Both the position numbers and the translations under genes were made by a program. A DNA stretch of 64,000 nucleotides from positions 34,109,145 to 34,173,144 of the forward strand of contig JAULJL010000001.1 of assembly GCA_030761205.1 (NCBI GenBank), written 5' to 3'. The stretch's first letter is position 1; every line of letters starts with the position of its first letter. The stretch comes from Fremontodendron californicum (Eukaryota > Streptophyta > Magnoliopsida > Malvales > Malvaceae). The notes beneath the pieces were generated by a model. That model did no database searches, had not been told where the DNA came from, and saw nothing but the letters and a program-made list of their open reading frames with translations. Shown one piece after another: positions 33,084 to 45,425 of this stretch.

Positions 33084-36000
33084 TGTAGACACCTAATTTT
33101 GTCCGGACCACTAAAACAGGTATGTTTTCTTCCCAAATTGATGTTTCAGAATGTAAAGAGACTTTTTTTATCCTGCAGGTGGTACTCCGAGACTTAGTCT
33201 AAGAATGCGAGCATAAAAAGTCAACCTCAAAAAGTCAACCCTAAAAAGTCAACTACTAAAAAAGTCAACCCACTTTCAAAATCAAGATTTGAAGTTCAAT
33301 TGAAAAATGGCGAAAGAATTTTGATAATCCGAGGTCTACCTCGAAAGATATGGAGTTCGAAAGTTGGGTTACGGAGATTCAGTAGAAAGGAAACCCTAGT
33401 TCGGGAAATTTGGGAAAAAGTGCTTAAACGATCAAATTGGTCAAAATTAAAGGTTTCAAATGAAAGATAAGCACTGACTACGGGTAATGGAGAAGCTACT
33501 TGGAAGAAAAACTGAAAGAAAAGTCGATCCGGAAGAAAATCGAGAATTAGGGTTTTTGGTGGATTTCGGTGAAATTTGGAAGAATTACAGAAATGGCCCG
33601 ATTCGATAGGAATAAAGCCCCTAATGGATGAGAAGTGATTAAACAAGGATAGCCCAAGGCTCAATTTGAAGAAAATCTGAAAATCGGACCTGTTTTGAGC
33701 AAAACCGGGTTTCAGAGGCAAAAGGGCAAAATTGGAAAATTTGGAAAAAATAGAAAATGAACTCCAAAAATTCTGAAAAATTGAAAATCTCATTCTTAAA
33801 TCATTTCAAATAGATTGGAGAAAGAAAATCTTGATTCAGAGTTCGTTTGCAAAATGGCCAAATCCCAAGCCCCCTATGCGAAAATTCAAGAAGATAAATC
33901 TCGAAAAGATAGCAAATGAACTCCAAAAATTCTGAAAATTTGAAAATCTCATTTTTAAATTATTTGGAAGAGATTTTCTAAATAAAATCCGGATTCGGAG
34001 TTCGTTTACAAAATGGCCAAATCCCGGAATTCAAGCAGATAAATCCTGAAAAAATACCAAATGAGTTCCAAAATTATGAAAACTTCTAGATCGCACTTTT
34101 AAATTATTTGTAAGAGATTGGTGAAAAAGAATCTGGATTTGGAGCTCGTTTAAAAAATGGTAAAGTTTGGGAGCACAAAAGGGCAATTTTGGAAGAAAAA
34201 ATCTAAATAAATAGCAAATGGACTCAGAAAATTTTGAAAACCTCCAGAATTCAATTTTCTAATATTTTGAAAGTATTGAAAAAATAAAATTTGAATTTGG
34301 AGTCTATTTTCTATTTATATATGTTCGGGGGCAAAAAGGTTATTTTACCCAAGAAACCAAAAAGGGCTTTTCTTGCCTGTTAAAAAAATGAAGCATGGGC
34401 TAGAAGAAGAGGGGTCAGCCGGCCAAGGCCCAAGGATGGGCAAATATATTTTTATTTTCAATCAAAAGGCAAACAATGAAGAGGAAGGTAGTTATTTTTT
34501 TATCAAACCTTTGTAATTAAGCCACATGGGCCAATGCATGAAGAGGGAGAGTGTCAACATAATGGCTTAAGATTCTTGAACAGCTTTAACTGTGGATAGA
34601 TGATTGCCTAATCTAAGGGTGATAATTTCATATTTTAAACATCTTGGATCAAAATTGGTTGAAGAAAAAATGACAACATCCTAGGGGGATAAAGGCCATT
34701 CGGCCACTACTAGAGGGAGGGCACTCTCTTTTCATTTTTCAGCTATTCACTCTCTATTCTCTCTTGTTTTTTGCTGATTTTTCTCTCCATTGTTGAAAGG
34801 CAAAAAGAAAAGTTTAGAAAATAAAAGAAAGTTAGAAGAGAAAAAGCTTGCAATGTAGCTTCTAGAGGTTGCTTTAAGCACCACACTCTTGCACTTTCTA
34901 TGATTTTCCATTCTTGATTTGCTGTTTTCATTTGATATTTGGTGAGTTTCTTTTGAATGTGGTTTTACAATAAGAGTTTTTAAGCTTTCTTTTCAAGTTC
35001 TTCTTTCATGCTTTCTTGAAAAACTATGGAAAATCAATTTTTTTTCATTTTTCTCTAAGTGGCCGAATGGCCCATTGTTTTAGTGCAGTTGCTGTTTGCA
35101 TTTTTATTTCATGTTATTCTTGATATTTAACAAGTTTTAATGCTTTAAATCTTCTTCTAATACATAAACATGAAGCTTGTTTTAATTTGTTTGCTTGCTT
35201 GTTTCCATTTTTGAGTATATTATCTTGTTATCATGTTTATTTTACTTGTCTTGCATTTTTGATTTTCTGTTTTCAAAATGTTTAAGTTTGTTTATGTTTT
35301 ACAATTTGTAATCCATGTGTTTGTGAAAATGCCTATTGGTTTTCATGTCTTTACTTTATATTTGCATGATTTGAGCATTATTCTTTAGCTATGCATGTTA
35401 GCATATCATGTGTTTGTGAAAATGCCATGCTCATTTTAAGCATGAGACCATTCGGCCACCCTCATGTTGTATGCTTTGTGTGTGCAATTTTATTATGTTA
35501 GCTGATAGGTTTGCATTTTCATGATATTTGGTAGTGTATTTTGTTTAAGCATGCCATATGTTTGTGTTATTGCCATGCATTTTTTAGGATTAGGATTGGT
35601 TTGCTTTGCCATGCATATTCATGCATTTTAGACCTAAGTTGCATTAAATGTCATGCAAGTTCATTTAGGTCTAGGTCATTTTATTGATGCCATGCATTTT
35701 TCATGTCATTTAGGTTTTAAATCATGCATTTCATGCATCATATTTTCTGTATTTTCATGCATTTCATTTCCTTGCCACTTGATTTATGACTTAGACCAAC
35801 CAATGGTTCAAAGTCATGCTCATTTGAGCATACTTGTGGAAAGTTAAAGAGTTATCAAATTGATTATTCTACCTTTGTGATTTTTTTTACTTAGCCAATT
35901 TTTGCCTAACTTGTCAAAAGTGTTAGCTACTATTTTTGAGTCTTTAGGAGAGTCTTTAACATTTTTACTTTGATTTTTAAATGATTTTATCAAAGGCAAA

Positions 36001-37840
36001 AAATGTGTTTTGGCAAAACAGTTTTTTTCACCCTGTACTCGTACGTTCCTGATTTTTATGGGCAGTCATCTTTAATCAAAAAATTAAGCCGATTTTTTAT
36101 CGTGTATTTTTACATGTCCTGAGTCTCCATTATGTTTTTTAGATTTTCTTGAATTTTTAAAAATAGGGTAAAAAATTATGCTTTAAAACTGGACAGTAGA
36201 GGCAGAATTGAATTTGAAGGAAAATCATTTTTCTGTTTTGGTTAAGTTACTTAGAGGGGGCTGATTAGGAAGTTTAGCTACTGACTTAGGGTCGTTTCTA
36301 AGCCTTTTTTAACTCTAAAAATGATTTTTTAAATTTCGGGTTAAGGGGGATCAAGTCCGGGATTTTAAACTTAGGAAATTAGAGCCATTTAAAAAGGGTT
36401 TAGCTAGGTTTTTATTTTTAAATCTAAGTTTTCCAAAATTGTTTTCAAACAATCACAAAGTATTTTGATTTTAGAATATTTAATTTGATATATTTTCCTA
36501 AGGTAGCCGGATATCTTTTTAGATATACGGGTTTCCTTAATTAAAGAAAAAAATACATTCTCATGCATTGTATTTTTTATATTCATGCATACTATATAAT
36601 ATGTGATTTTTGCTATGATAATTTTCATGGTGTTATTATTATTTTTTTATTTATATTTTTGATATTATGTTGTTTATTATATGGTTTTGAATATTTCATG
36701 ATATCCTATACTTTTTATTTAGTTATTTTTGTCATATTATCTAGCATATACTATTTTCATGCATTATTATTTTTATTTTTATTTTCATGCATATTATATG
36801 ATAGCATTATTTTATGTTTCATGTCATTTAGATTATATGCCATATCATTTATATTTGCCATATCATTTAAATTATTTCATTTCATATAGAATATATTATG
36901 TTACTTAGGTCATTTCATTTTATTTAGAATATATCATATGACTTAGGATATTTCATTTCATATAGAATATATCATGTTACCTAGGTTATTTCATTTCATT
37001 TAGAATATATCATATGACTTAGGATATTTCAATTCATTTAGAATATGCTATGAATTTAAATTATATCATACCATTTAGGTTGCGTTATATTATCTAGACT
37101 TTGCTATGTCATTTTATTTATGTCACACATATTCATATTTTTTAAAATGTTTTGAAAAAGGTAATGATTTTCAATAAAATAAAGATATTCCCGAGTTAAA
37201 ATAATCCATGAGTTCTCTGTCGGGTTTGCTAGGGAGGATATCATCAATTATCATTAATAACGGAATATCTTCTTAAAATAAGAACGATTCAAAAAGTTTT
37301 ACAAACTAATAAAAAATTTTATATTTTGCCACGTTTGTTGGGAAATATAGGAAAATTTTGAGTTTATAAAATTCCGGATCATTTTCAATTAAAAATGGAA
37401 TTATTTTTCTTTAAATTGGGAATTAACTTGAAATACTAAATTTAAAACCACTTTTTTACCGAGACTTGAGATAACACACGATTAATAAGGTACCATTTTA
37501 TACGGCCGGTGTGGGTTTATAAGCTAATCCTTCCCCACACGTAACCGAGTCCCGAACCCGCTTTTTTGATTTCTCTGGTTTAAAATGCAGACTTGAAATT
37601 GGTTTTAAAAATGTTTTAATTAATTTTTTAAAATATTTTATAAAATCGGTTTTAATAGGTGGCCGATCACACCTAGCTAAAATAGATTGGTGGCGACTCC
37701 ATGTCTTTTTCAAGGTCATTTTCAAAACCTTCATTTTTCAAGAGGAATTAAGTCGACTTTTCCTCCGTTTTTTTTTAATGTCACGCTTAACAAATAATAA
37801 AGTCTTGCGATGAGACTTGTTATTTTTTTAGGTTGCGACA
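33084..37840 (+). repeat. 3' LTR of element B (4.76 kb, complete)
   Basis: Starts TGTAGACACCTAATTTTGTC and ends TTTTTTTAGGTTGCGACA. It contains the ~165-bp tandem units (33720-34330), the likely transcription start segment (34700-34780), and a CATGCA-rich segment (35360-35770). A 140-bp block (35970-36110) is missing from the 5' LTR, and there is a short AT array of TTCATTTAGAATATATCATA units (36870-37050). It also has the U5 hairpin (37656-37675) and PBS-like motif (37690-37704). It immediately abuts another LTR fragment at 37841. Confidence 0.9.
37656..37704 (+). promoter_or_regulatory. U5 hairpin and PBS-like motif, element B 3' LTR
   Basis: TAGGTG-GCCGATCA-CACCTA stem followed by GTGGCGACTCCATG, as in the 5' LTR. 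Confidence 0.55.
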
Positions 37841-38614
37841 CATGTCATTTAGATTTTGTCATGTTATTTAGATTTTGCTATGTCATTAGTAATAATTTAC
37901 ATATTCATATTCATCTTTTTAAAATATTTTAAAAAAGATCATGATTTTCAATAAAAAATAAATAAAGATATTCCCTAGTTAAAATAATTCAAGAGTTCTC
38001 TGCCGGGTTTGCTGGGAGGATATCATCAATTATCATTAATAAAGGAATATCTTTCTTTTTTAAAAAAAAAAAATTTGATTCAGAGATTTTCCAAATAAAT
38101 AAAAATTTTGATATTTTGCCGAGTTTGTCAGGGAATATAGGAAAATTTTGAATTAATAAATTCCGGATCATTTTAAATGGAATTATTTTTCTTTAAATTA
38201 GGAATTATTTTAAAATACCAAATCTAAAACCAACGTTTACCGAGACTTGAGATAACACATGATTAATAAGGTACCGTTTTATAAGGGCATTGTGGGGGTG
38301 CTAATCCGTCCCCTCACGTAACCGACTCCCGAACCCGCTTCTTTGATTTCTCTGGTTTAAAAGCGCGAACTTTGAAATTGATTTTAAGAATGTTTTAATT
38401 AATTTTAAAATATTTTACAAAACCGGTTTTAGTAGGTGGCCTATCACACCTAGAAAAAAAGATTGGTGGTGACTCCATTTCTTTTTTGAGATTGTTTTCA
38501 AAGCCTCATTTTATTTCAGGAGGAATTAAGTCATATTTTTTTCTGTTTCCCCCAATGTCACACTTAACGAGTAAATGTCTCGCGATGAGACTTGTTATTT
38601 TTTAGGTTGCTACA
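37841..38614 (+). repeat. 3' tail of an older related Tat-type LTR (element D)
   Basis: Repeats, with clear divergence, the last ~760 bp of the element B LTR (compare 37080-37840), including GAGTTCTCTGCCGGGTTTGC, the hairpin at 38433-38452 and the degenerate PBS-like GGTGGTGACTCCATT. It ends GGTTGCTACA at 38614. Its 5' part is absent here, which fits element B having inserted into this LTR, with the rest left of the window. No PBS follows, so it is the outer (3' or solo) copy of an old element. Confidence 0.75.
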
Positions 38615-39615
38615 CACGTTAGTGACCTTCCCACACATACTGAAAGCTTCCCACAACGCCTGTCTGGAAACATTAATCATATTACATTAATTGACTCGTG
38701 TTGTATAAAATTTAAAATGATTTGTTTTAAACATTAATCATATTACATGTATATCATATAATAAATATATTAGTATTGGCATTTAAAATTTTAATATATT
38801 TAGTTAATTATGTCGTGTCATGTCTGGGCTTTTTATCTCAATATAGTTTTTTCTTTTCTTTTTTAATTCTCAAAATATCGATGCTTTGAAATTATTTATC
38901 GAAATCCGTTTTTTTAAACCCGTTTGAAAATCGCCATGGCCTTTGGCGATTTTCCAACAAAAAATTTTAAATTTTTTTAAAACTAAGTTGGGAAATCATC
39001 ATGAGCCATGGCAATTTGCCAACTAAAATTTAAAAAATAAAAATAAAATTTTTACTATGGGAAATCGCTACCGTGGGTGGCGATTTCCCTCTATATAAAA
39101 TTTTTTTTTTTTTTATTTTACATTGTGGCGATTTCCCTTCATTACTTCTTCTTCATGAAGATTATTTTTTTTTTTTTTTGGATAAGTAAGATTATTCTTC
39201 ATGAAGAAGACGTTGTTTTTTTTTTAAAAAAATATATTAAATAATAAATTTTAAATAAAAATTGTATAATTTATAATCTTAAAAAATTAATAAAAATTAT
39301 ATATTTTATTTTTTATTTAAATTTAATTATAAAATATATAAAAATATTTTTTTAATCTTTTTTTAATAGTGAAACAGACTTTCAGGCAAAATATGTATAA
39401 CAGTATTATTGTTGATGCGAACTCTCTCCCGATATACCAGATTGATAAGGACATTTTCGACGGCTTTGAATAGAGGTGTCCATGGGCCGGACCAGGACCC
39501 AAAAATTTATTTTTTTCCTTGCCCAAGCCCATTTCGGGATAGGCCTGGGCCGGGCCGAAAGCCCATTTCACTATTCAAAAAATATTTTTAAATTAATTTA
39601 TATATATTAGGCATG
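38615..39615. other. AT-rich non-genic DNA with GGCGATTT hairpins
   Basis: No coding region is seen. At 38930-38956 and 39057-39090 are near-perfect palindromes around AAATCGCCA...TGGCGATTT. A related imperfect copy is at 38993-39020 and a half copy at 39124-39139. From 39476 the sequence shows the GGGCCGG..CCCAAGCCC type of short plant repeat. Confidence 0.55.
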
Positions 39616-39623
39616 GCTGGGAC

Positions 39624-40192
39624 TAGTGGTGTCCATGGGCCGGGTCGGGTTCGGGTCAGGCCATGCATGCTATCAACACTACATTTGCTTGCCCAAGCCC
39701 GGCCCAAAATATGGGCCTCAAATTTTGTCCAAGCCCGCTCATATTTGTAAATGAATAACCCATGCCCATTTAGGCCCGCCCATATTATTTTTTTCTTATT
39801 TTTTTAAAAATATAATTTTTTATTATTATTTAATTTTTCGTAATTTTATATACTTTTTTTTATTAAGTTCTTAAAAATGGACAACTTAACATATTTTTTA
39901 ATGTTTACACTATAATATTATATATATTTAATTTTTATATAACATAAATTACATAATATATATAAATATAAATAATATATTCTTTAATTAGAAAATGGGT
40001 CGGGCTCAGGCCTTAAATGTTGGAGCCAAGACCCAGGCCATAAATGTTGGAGCCAAGACCCAGGCCATATTTTAAACGGGCCTAATTTTTTTCCCTAATC
40101 CATTTTTCAGGCCTAATATTTTTTTCCAAGGCCTCCCAAATATGGGCGGGCCTTCGGGCTTGGGCGGGTAGCCCGGTCCTTAGACAGGTCTA
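39624..40192. mobile_element. hAT-like MITE (569 bp) rich in GGGCC words
   Basis: Ends TAGTGGTGTCCATGGGCCGG (left) and, reversed from the right, TAGACCTGTCTAAGGACCGG, an imperfect terminal inverted repeat. It is flanked by 8-bp GCTGGGAC (39616-39623) and GCTGGGAT (40193-40200), differing at one base; an 8-bp TSD fits hAT elements. It sits inside an older sequence of similar composition (39476-39600 and 40205-40430). No coding capacity. Confidence 0.6.
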
Positions 40193-40200
40193 GCTGGGAT

Positions 40201-42503
40201 AAGTGTTTTTGTAATTCGGACCGGTCCAGCCTAGCCCGAATTATTATTTATTAAATAAAAAATATTTTTTATTTAACTTTAATTATAAAATACGACTATT
40301 TACAAAATTATACAATTTATAATTTAAAAAATTAATAAATTTTAAATGAAAAATTAAAATAATAACAATTTTTAAAATTATATAAATACGATCTGAGTTT
40401 ACAGGCCGGGCTTACCACCATGGGATAAAAATTATATAAATTATTAAATTTTTATTTTTAAAAATATAAATTATTTTAATTTTATTATTTAATAATTAAA
40501 AAAAAAAGGTGGGAAATCGCCACCGTAGGTGGCGATTTCACATTGTAAAAATTACAAAAAAAAAAAATTAAATATACCAAGGTAAATCGCCATGAGCCAT
40601 GACGATTTTTCAGCATATTAAGAATTGACGAATTTTGAACAATAATTTAAAAACAGCAATATTTAAATAAAAAAAATTATCAATATTCCGATAAAAAAAC
40701 CGTCATGTTGATATTTATACGTATAACTTTCAATACCTTATCTAGACACCACACGTTTACGAATTAAAAACACACATTGCCAAGACTAAGTGGAGGCACC
40801 CCATTCGTGACCACCCAGACTATGTATCAAGCTACTTCTTGTTTAAGTTTTTTTCTTTTTTTATTTTTTGAAAGGTAGTTACTTTTTGTTAAGAATAAAG
40901 AAAAGAAATGTGCCATGAAACTAGGCATTGTAATTGGGCGTGTTTGGATTGTTCAGTCTTTGAGTTCGGAGTTTTCTTCGAGTTTTGGATGGTATAAGCA
41001 ATTTTAGATTTGGATTATTTGAATTTGGGTTGTTTTGAAATCGAATTTGAGACTTAACTCAAAAAATTCATGCATCCATCTCTTCTAAGTGTTGGATTCC
41101 AACAAAGTAAAGGTTCTCTTTCGGTATTTATAAATTTTCATTCTTCAATTTCCTATTTGACTTAAATTAAATCTGTTCATGGATCGAACTAGTTTGAATT
41201 ATTGTTCACAAATTAATAAAAAAATTATTTTTATAATTAAATTTAAATAAAAAATAATTTTTTATTATGTGAACAATTTTTTTGATCAAGTCAGACTGAC
41301 TAAATCATAAAATTGTCTACTCAAGTTCGGCCCATGTGGAGATCTAGTTTTAGTCCCCTTTGTACCAAAAGAAATTGTTGTCTTGGAATGGTATTTTTTT
41401 GGGGTATAATGGATGGGCTTTCCATAACCTCTTAAATTTCAATCACCACAAGAAGAGATCTCATTTCCGACTCGAAAAAGTTCCAAATTCCATCATAAAT
41501 TATTTTTTTGATGAAAATTTTCGTTGAAAATGTGGACGCTTAAAGTTTTTCATCGAAAAAAGTATGAGTGTTTCCAACGAAATCTTTCATCAAAGATGCT
41601 CGTAGATTCTGTTGGTAAATTAACTTCTCAAATTAAATAAAAAAATGACTTTTTAATTCCTTCGGGATTGACACAATTTTCGATGGAATTCCGATTCCGT
41701 AAAAAATTGTACCATTTTCTACATAATTTGTATACCGACAAAAAAAATCGTCAATAATGTATTAAAAATAATAAAATAAAAATTAGATTTTAGATTTTAG
41801 ATTTTAGATTTTTTCAAAGAAGTTTCGTCGATAATTGGTCCAAAATTAATTGAAAATTGTTATTTTTAAATTTTTTAATTTTCTCAATCACGAATAATAT
41901 TTTTTTTTAGATAATTAACTTCAAAATTACAATAATTTGTAATATAAAATTTTAATTTTATTCAAATTAATAAATAAAAATCACCATAATTATATAAATT
42001 CCATAGATAATTATAAAATGTACTAATACTCAAATAACAAAAAAATTTATTTAAATCAGTGTTAGACCGCCACCAAATCCAACTCTATGACTTGCACTAC
42101 TGCCTCTTGCTCCCGAAGTTCATGCTTAAAAAAAATCTCTTGTTTTTCACCAAAAATATTTTCCCCAAAAAAGCCAAAAGGATGCTTTTTTCAAGGCATT
42201 CGAATGTCCGATTGTTGTTTTCGCTCTTGTTTCAAAATCCTCCAAAGGCATTCGGATGTCTTGCTACTTAAGCTGAGAAAACATTCCCGGCATTCAGATA
42301 CCATTCTTAGGGTAATGCCTTACCATGGACCGTTTTTATTTTTTGTTATTTATTATTTAAATTATTTACTTATTCTCCTAATTTTATTTACTTTATGCAC
42401 TTTTTATTTATTTATTTTAATCCGTAATTTATTTACTTGCATTATATTTACTTTATTCATTTTTTATTTATTGCATTTATTTATTTTACCTTATGCATCC
42501 TTT
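40201..42503. other. AT-rich non-genic DNA
   Basis: Two more hairpin modules (40511-40541, GGGAAATCGCCACCGTAGGTG; 40582-40611) continue the series seen at 38930-39140. At 41785-41811 there is a short TTTAGAT repeat. Apparent frames at 42059-42545 are low-complexity and partly inside the neighbouring MITE; I see no gene. Confidence 0.5.
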
Positions 42504-42512
42504 ATTATTTTA

Positions 42513-43481
42513 GGGTTAATATATAAATTATCCCCTATACTTTAGACCTTTTCTCTGTTAGGTACCTGAAGAAATTTTTTTTGTCACTTTGATACTCAAA
42601 CTTTCATGTTGTCATTCACATTGACCCTTTGCCCTAACACTGTTAGTTAATGGCTGACTAGGCAAAAAATAACCAATTAAAACCTGACACGTGGCAAAAT
42701 TGGACATTATTAGTGCCACATCATCATGAAAGAAAAAAATTCAAAAAAAAACATTCAAAAAAATGATAAAAACCAAAATAAAAAACGGATTTTTTTAAAA
42801 TAATTTTAAAAAAATTAGAAATTAAATAATTATAAAAATGACAAAAAAATTATAAAAAATCAAAAGATAAATCTGAAAATTTCAAAATTAAAAAGAACAA
42901 AGAAAAATAAAAAATAATTTTTTAAAATATAGAATTTCAAATTCAAAATATATATTTGAAAATTCAAAATTAAAATATATATATATATATATATAGAAAT
43001 TTAAAATTTAAAATTTAAAAATAGAAAAAAAAAAATTAATTTTTTCATTTTTATTGCAAATATTCATATTTCTTTTTCTTATTTTTTTTTTTTACAGATT
43101 TGTAAATATATATATATATATAATGTTTTCAATTTTTATAATTTATTTTGAATTTTGGTTTTTTATTTTTATAATTTAAAAAAAATGAGATTTTCATATT
43201 TTTGATTTTGATTTTTTTTTAAGTTTTATATTTTGATTTTTATAATTTTTTTATTTTTTTCTTTCATGATGACGATGCACTCATGATGTGGCAGTTTTGC
43301 CACTTGTTAGGCTCTGATTAGGTTTTTTTTTGCCTAGTCAGCCATTAACTACCGGTGTTAAAGCAAAGAGCCAATGTGAATGACAGCATGAAAGCTCGAG
43401 TACCAAAGTGACAAAAAAATTTCTTCATATACCAAACAGACAAAAGGCATAAAGTACAGGAGCTAATTTATATATTAACCC
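42513..43481. mobile_element. Mutator-type MITE, 969 bp, long terminal inverted repeats
   Basis: Left end GGGTTAATATATAAATTATC and right end, reversed, GGGTTAATATATAAATTAGC. The inverted match continues for about 200 bp through TTTGTCACTTTGATACTCAA, TTGTCATTCACATTGACCC and GTTAATGGCTGACTAGGCAA. It is flanked by a perfect 9-bp duplication ATTATTTTA (42504-42512 and 43482-43490). Long TIRs with a 9-bp TSD are the hallmark of Mutator-like elements. The middle is AT-rich with no transposase. Confidence 0.9.
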
Positions 43482-43490
43482 ATTATTTTA

Positions 43491-43950
43491 TTTACTTTAA
43501 TTTGTAATTTATTTACTTATTTCACACTTTATTTGTTTTATTCGCTCTTTACTTTATCACGATTTTTAATTATTTATTTATCTTTATACGCATTTATATT
43601 TATCATTTATTTTCAATTTTCGTTTTATTTATATTTTTGCTTCAAGTTATTTATCTGTTCACTTTTTTTATTTTTTTATTTATATTTCATTTTTAATGAA
43701 AATTTGAAATTGCATTTTTATAAATAAAAAAAAAAGGATGATAAATATGATTTTGTGGAAAATGATTCCGGGATCCTGCCTATACGTTGGGGGAATTTTG
43801 ATTATCACCATTTCATAAAGAAATGTTGTCCTCGACTCTAGGTATTATTGTAAGAGTACTCATATGAGGAGACTCTTTCCTAACTTTCGCTTAGACATTA
43901 GAGAATTTAGGAGAATGTCCCACAATTAAGGACTTTTATTTTATTCCTGT
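43491..43950. other. Flanking DNA left of element C
   Basis: AT-rich DNA with no gene seen. It ends TTATTTTATTCCTGT directly before element C's LTR. The TSD cannot be checked because the right end of C is outside the window. Confidence 0.5.
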
Positions 43951-44479
43951 TGTCATAACGTGCCAAACGCAAATTCGGCATGCTAGACGCAAACAATAGA
44001 GTCGCTATTAATGATCTTTGTTAGGTGTGATTAGTCACCTATATGAATCTATCCTTTCTAAAGTGATCCTAAGCTCGACTAAGATACCTTAAAAAGAATA
44101 GGTTCTAGTCTACGTTCAGAACTAGGTTCGGGAGTACGGTTACGCGTGGGGAAGGATTAGCACCCCCACAACACTTATCCAGAGATAGTACCTAATTAGC
44201 CTAATGTTATCTTGTAGGTCCTTAAATTTAATAGTTTTAAATTCTTAGTTTAATATTTAAATATTGAAAAAAATTTCGAGGAATTCTCCATCATGCTGGT
44301 GGAATTCCAAGGAAAATCTTCTCACCTCAAGAGTATTTAAGCGAAACCATTTGCTCTCTCGAAAAGGCTCCATCATCGAGTTCATTTTAATATTTTATGA
44401 AAAGAAAGTTAGCTATCTAAATTATATGAATTGCAGTTTCTAAAAACATTAAATGCTTGCGAATATTATCGAAAAATAT

Positions 44480-45065
44480 ATCTTGATCCGTGATATCGAA
44501 ATTTTCACTTAAATTTTCCATCGTTCTGCTAAAATTTAAAAAGACTTTCCTCACTTAGAAAATTCTTAGAAGTCAACTGTTTGCGACTCTTTCGAGTTTT
44601 ATCATCGGATAGATCTTGATTTATTCTCTATTTTTTAATCGCATGCACTTAATTCCTAATCACCTTTTTACTATAAATTATTTAATAACCAATCAAATAA
44701 ATATTGATTTTGTAATGTTGAAATTTCCAATTAAATTCTCCATCGTGCTGGTGGAATTTAAAAGGATTTTTCTCACCTAGCAAACTTTTAGAAGTCAACC
44801 GTTTGCGACTTCCTCGAATTCCATCATCGAAAAATCTTGATTTATTTCTTTAATCAAAATTTATGACATTTAAGTTTTTTTATTATTAATCATCAATGAT
44901 CAATAAATATTGATTTATTATATTGAAATTTTCGATTAAATTCTCCATCGTGCTGGTGAAATTTAAACGGATTTCTCTCACCTAGGAAATTTTTAGAAGT
45001 CGACCATTTGCGACTCCCTCGAGTTCCATAATCGGGAAAATCTTGATTTATTTTCTTGATTAAAT
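44480..45065 (-). repeat. Tandem units inside element C LTR
   Basis: Three degenerate copies of about 220 bp containing AATTCTCCATCGTGCTGGTG, TTTCTCTCACCTAG, AGAAGTCGACCATTTGCGAC and ATCTTGATTTATT. The same array is in the 5' LTR copy at about 62140-62720. Confidence 0.8.
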
Positions 45066-45425
45066 TAATGGTTAGAAATTATGTATGAAGATAATTTAGA
45101 CTTAATTATTAACAGGAACCCAATAAATAAATAATAATAATAATAAATAATCAGCTAAATAATACAAATACTTTGCAAATAAAGAGGAATTAATTAAATA
45201 AAATAAACAAACAATTAAAATCTATATTAAATATTCTAATTAATAAACACATAAATAAAATATCTAACAAATGAAAAGGAAATATATATATATAAGAAAT
45301 AATAAATAAAGAAAATAATTTAAAAAAAAAAAGAACAGAACAGCAAACGGGTCTGGTCCCGTTTGCGACCCACGCGGGCCGTCGTGAGGGTCGACGTGCG
45401 GGTTGGGCCGACCCGACCCATTCAC

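Larger units (their letters stand above)
16484..37840 (+). mobile_element. Element B: Tat/Ogre-like Ty3/gypsy LTR retrotransposon
   Basis: It consists of a 5' LTR remnant (16484-19687), PBS, leader, ORF1, gag, protease, RT/RNase H, integrase, a 3' region with tandem repeats, PPT and a complete 3' LTR (33084-37840). The first ~1.3 kb of the 5' LTR is missing because element A inserted there; it should lie to the left of the window. The 5' and 3' LTRs differ by many substitutions and by a ~140-bp segment present only in the 3' copy (about 35970-36110), so the insertion is old. Apart from integrase, the coding frames are broken. Confidence 0.88.

Noticed and set aside
39476..40436. Helitron end or SINE in the GGGCC-rich stretch
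   Set aside because: The inner part has TIRs and an 8-bp duplication that fit a hAT-like MITE; I saw no CTRR hairpin end and no A/B box.
41785..41811. TTTAGAT repeats as an interstitial telomere
   Set aside because: The plant telomere unit is TTTAGGG; only four TTTAGAT units occur, in AT-rich DNA.
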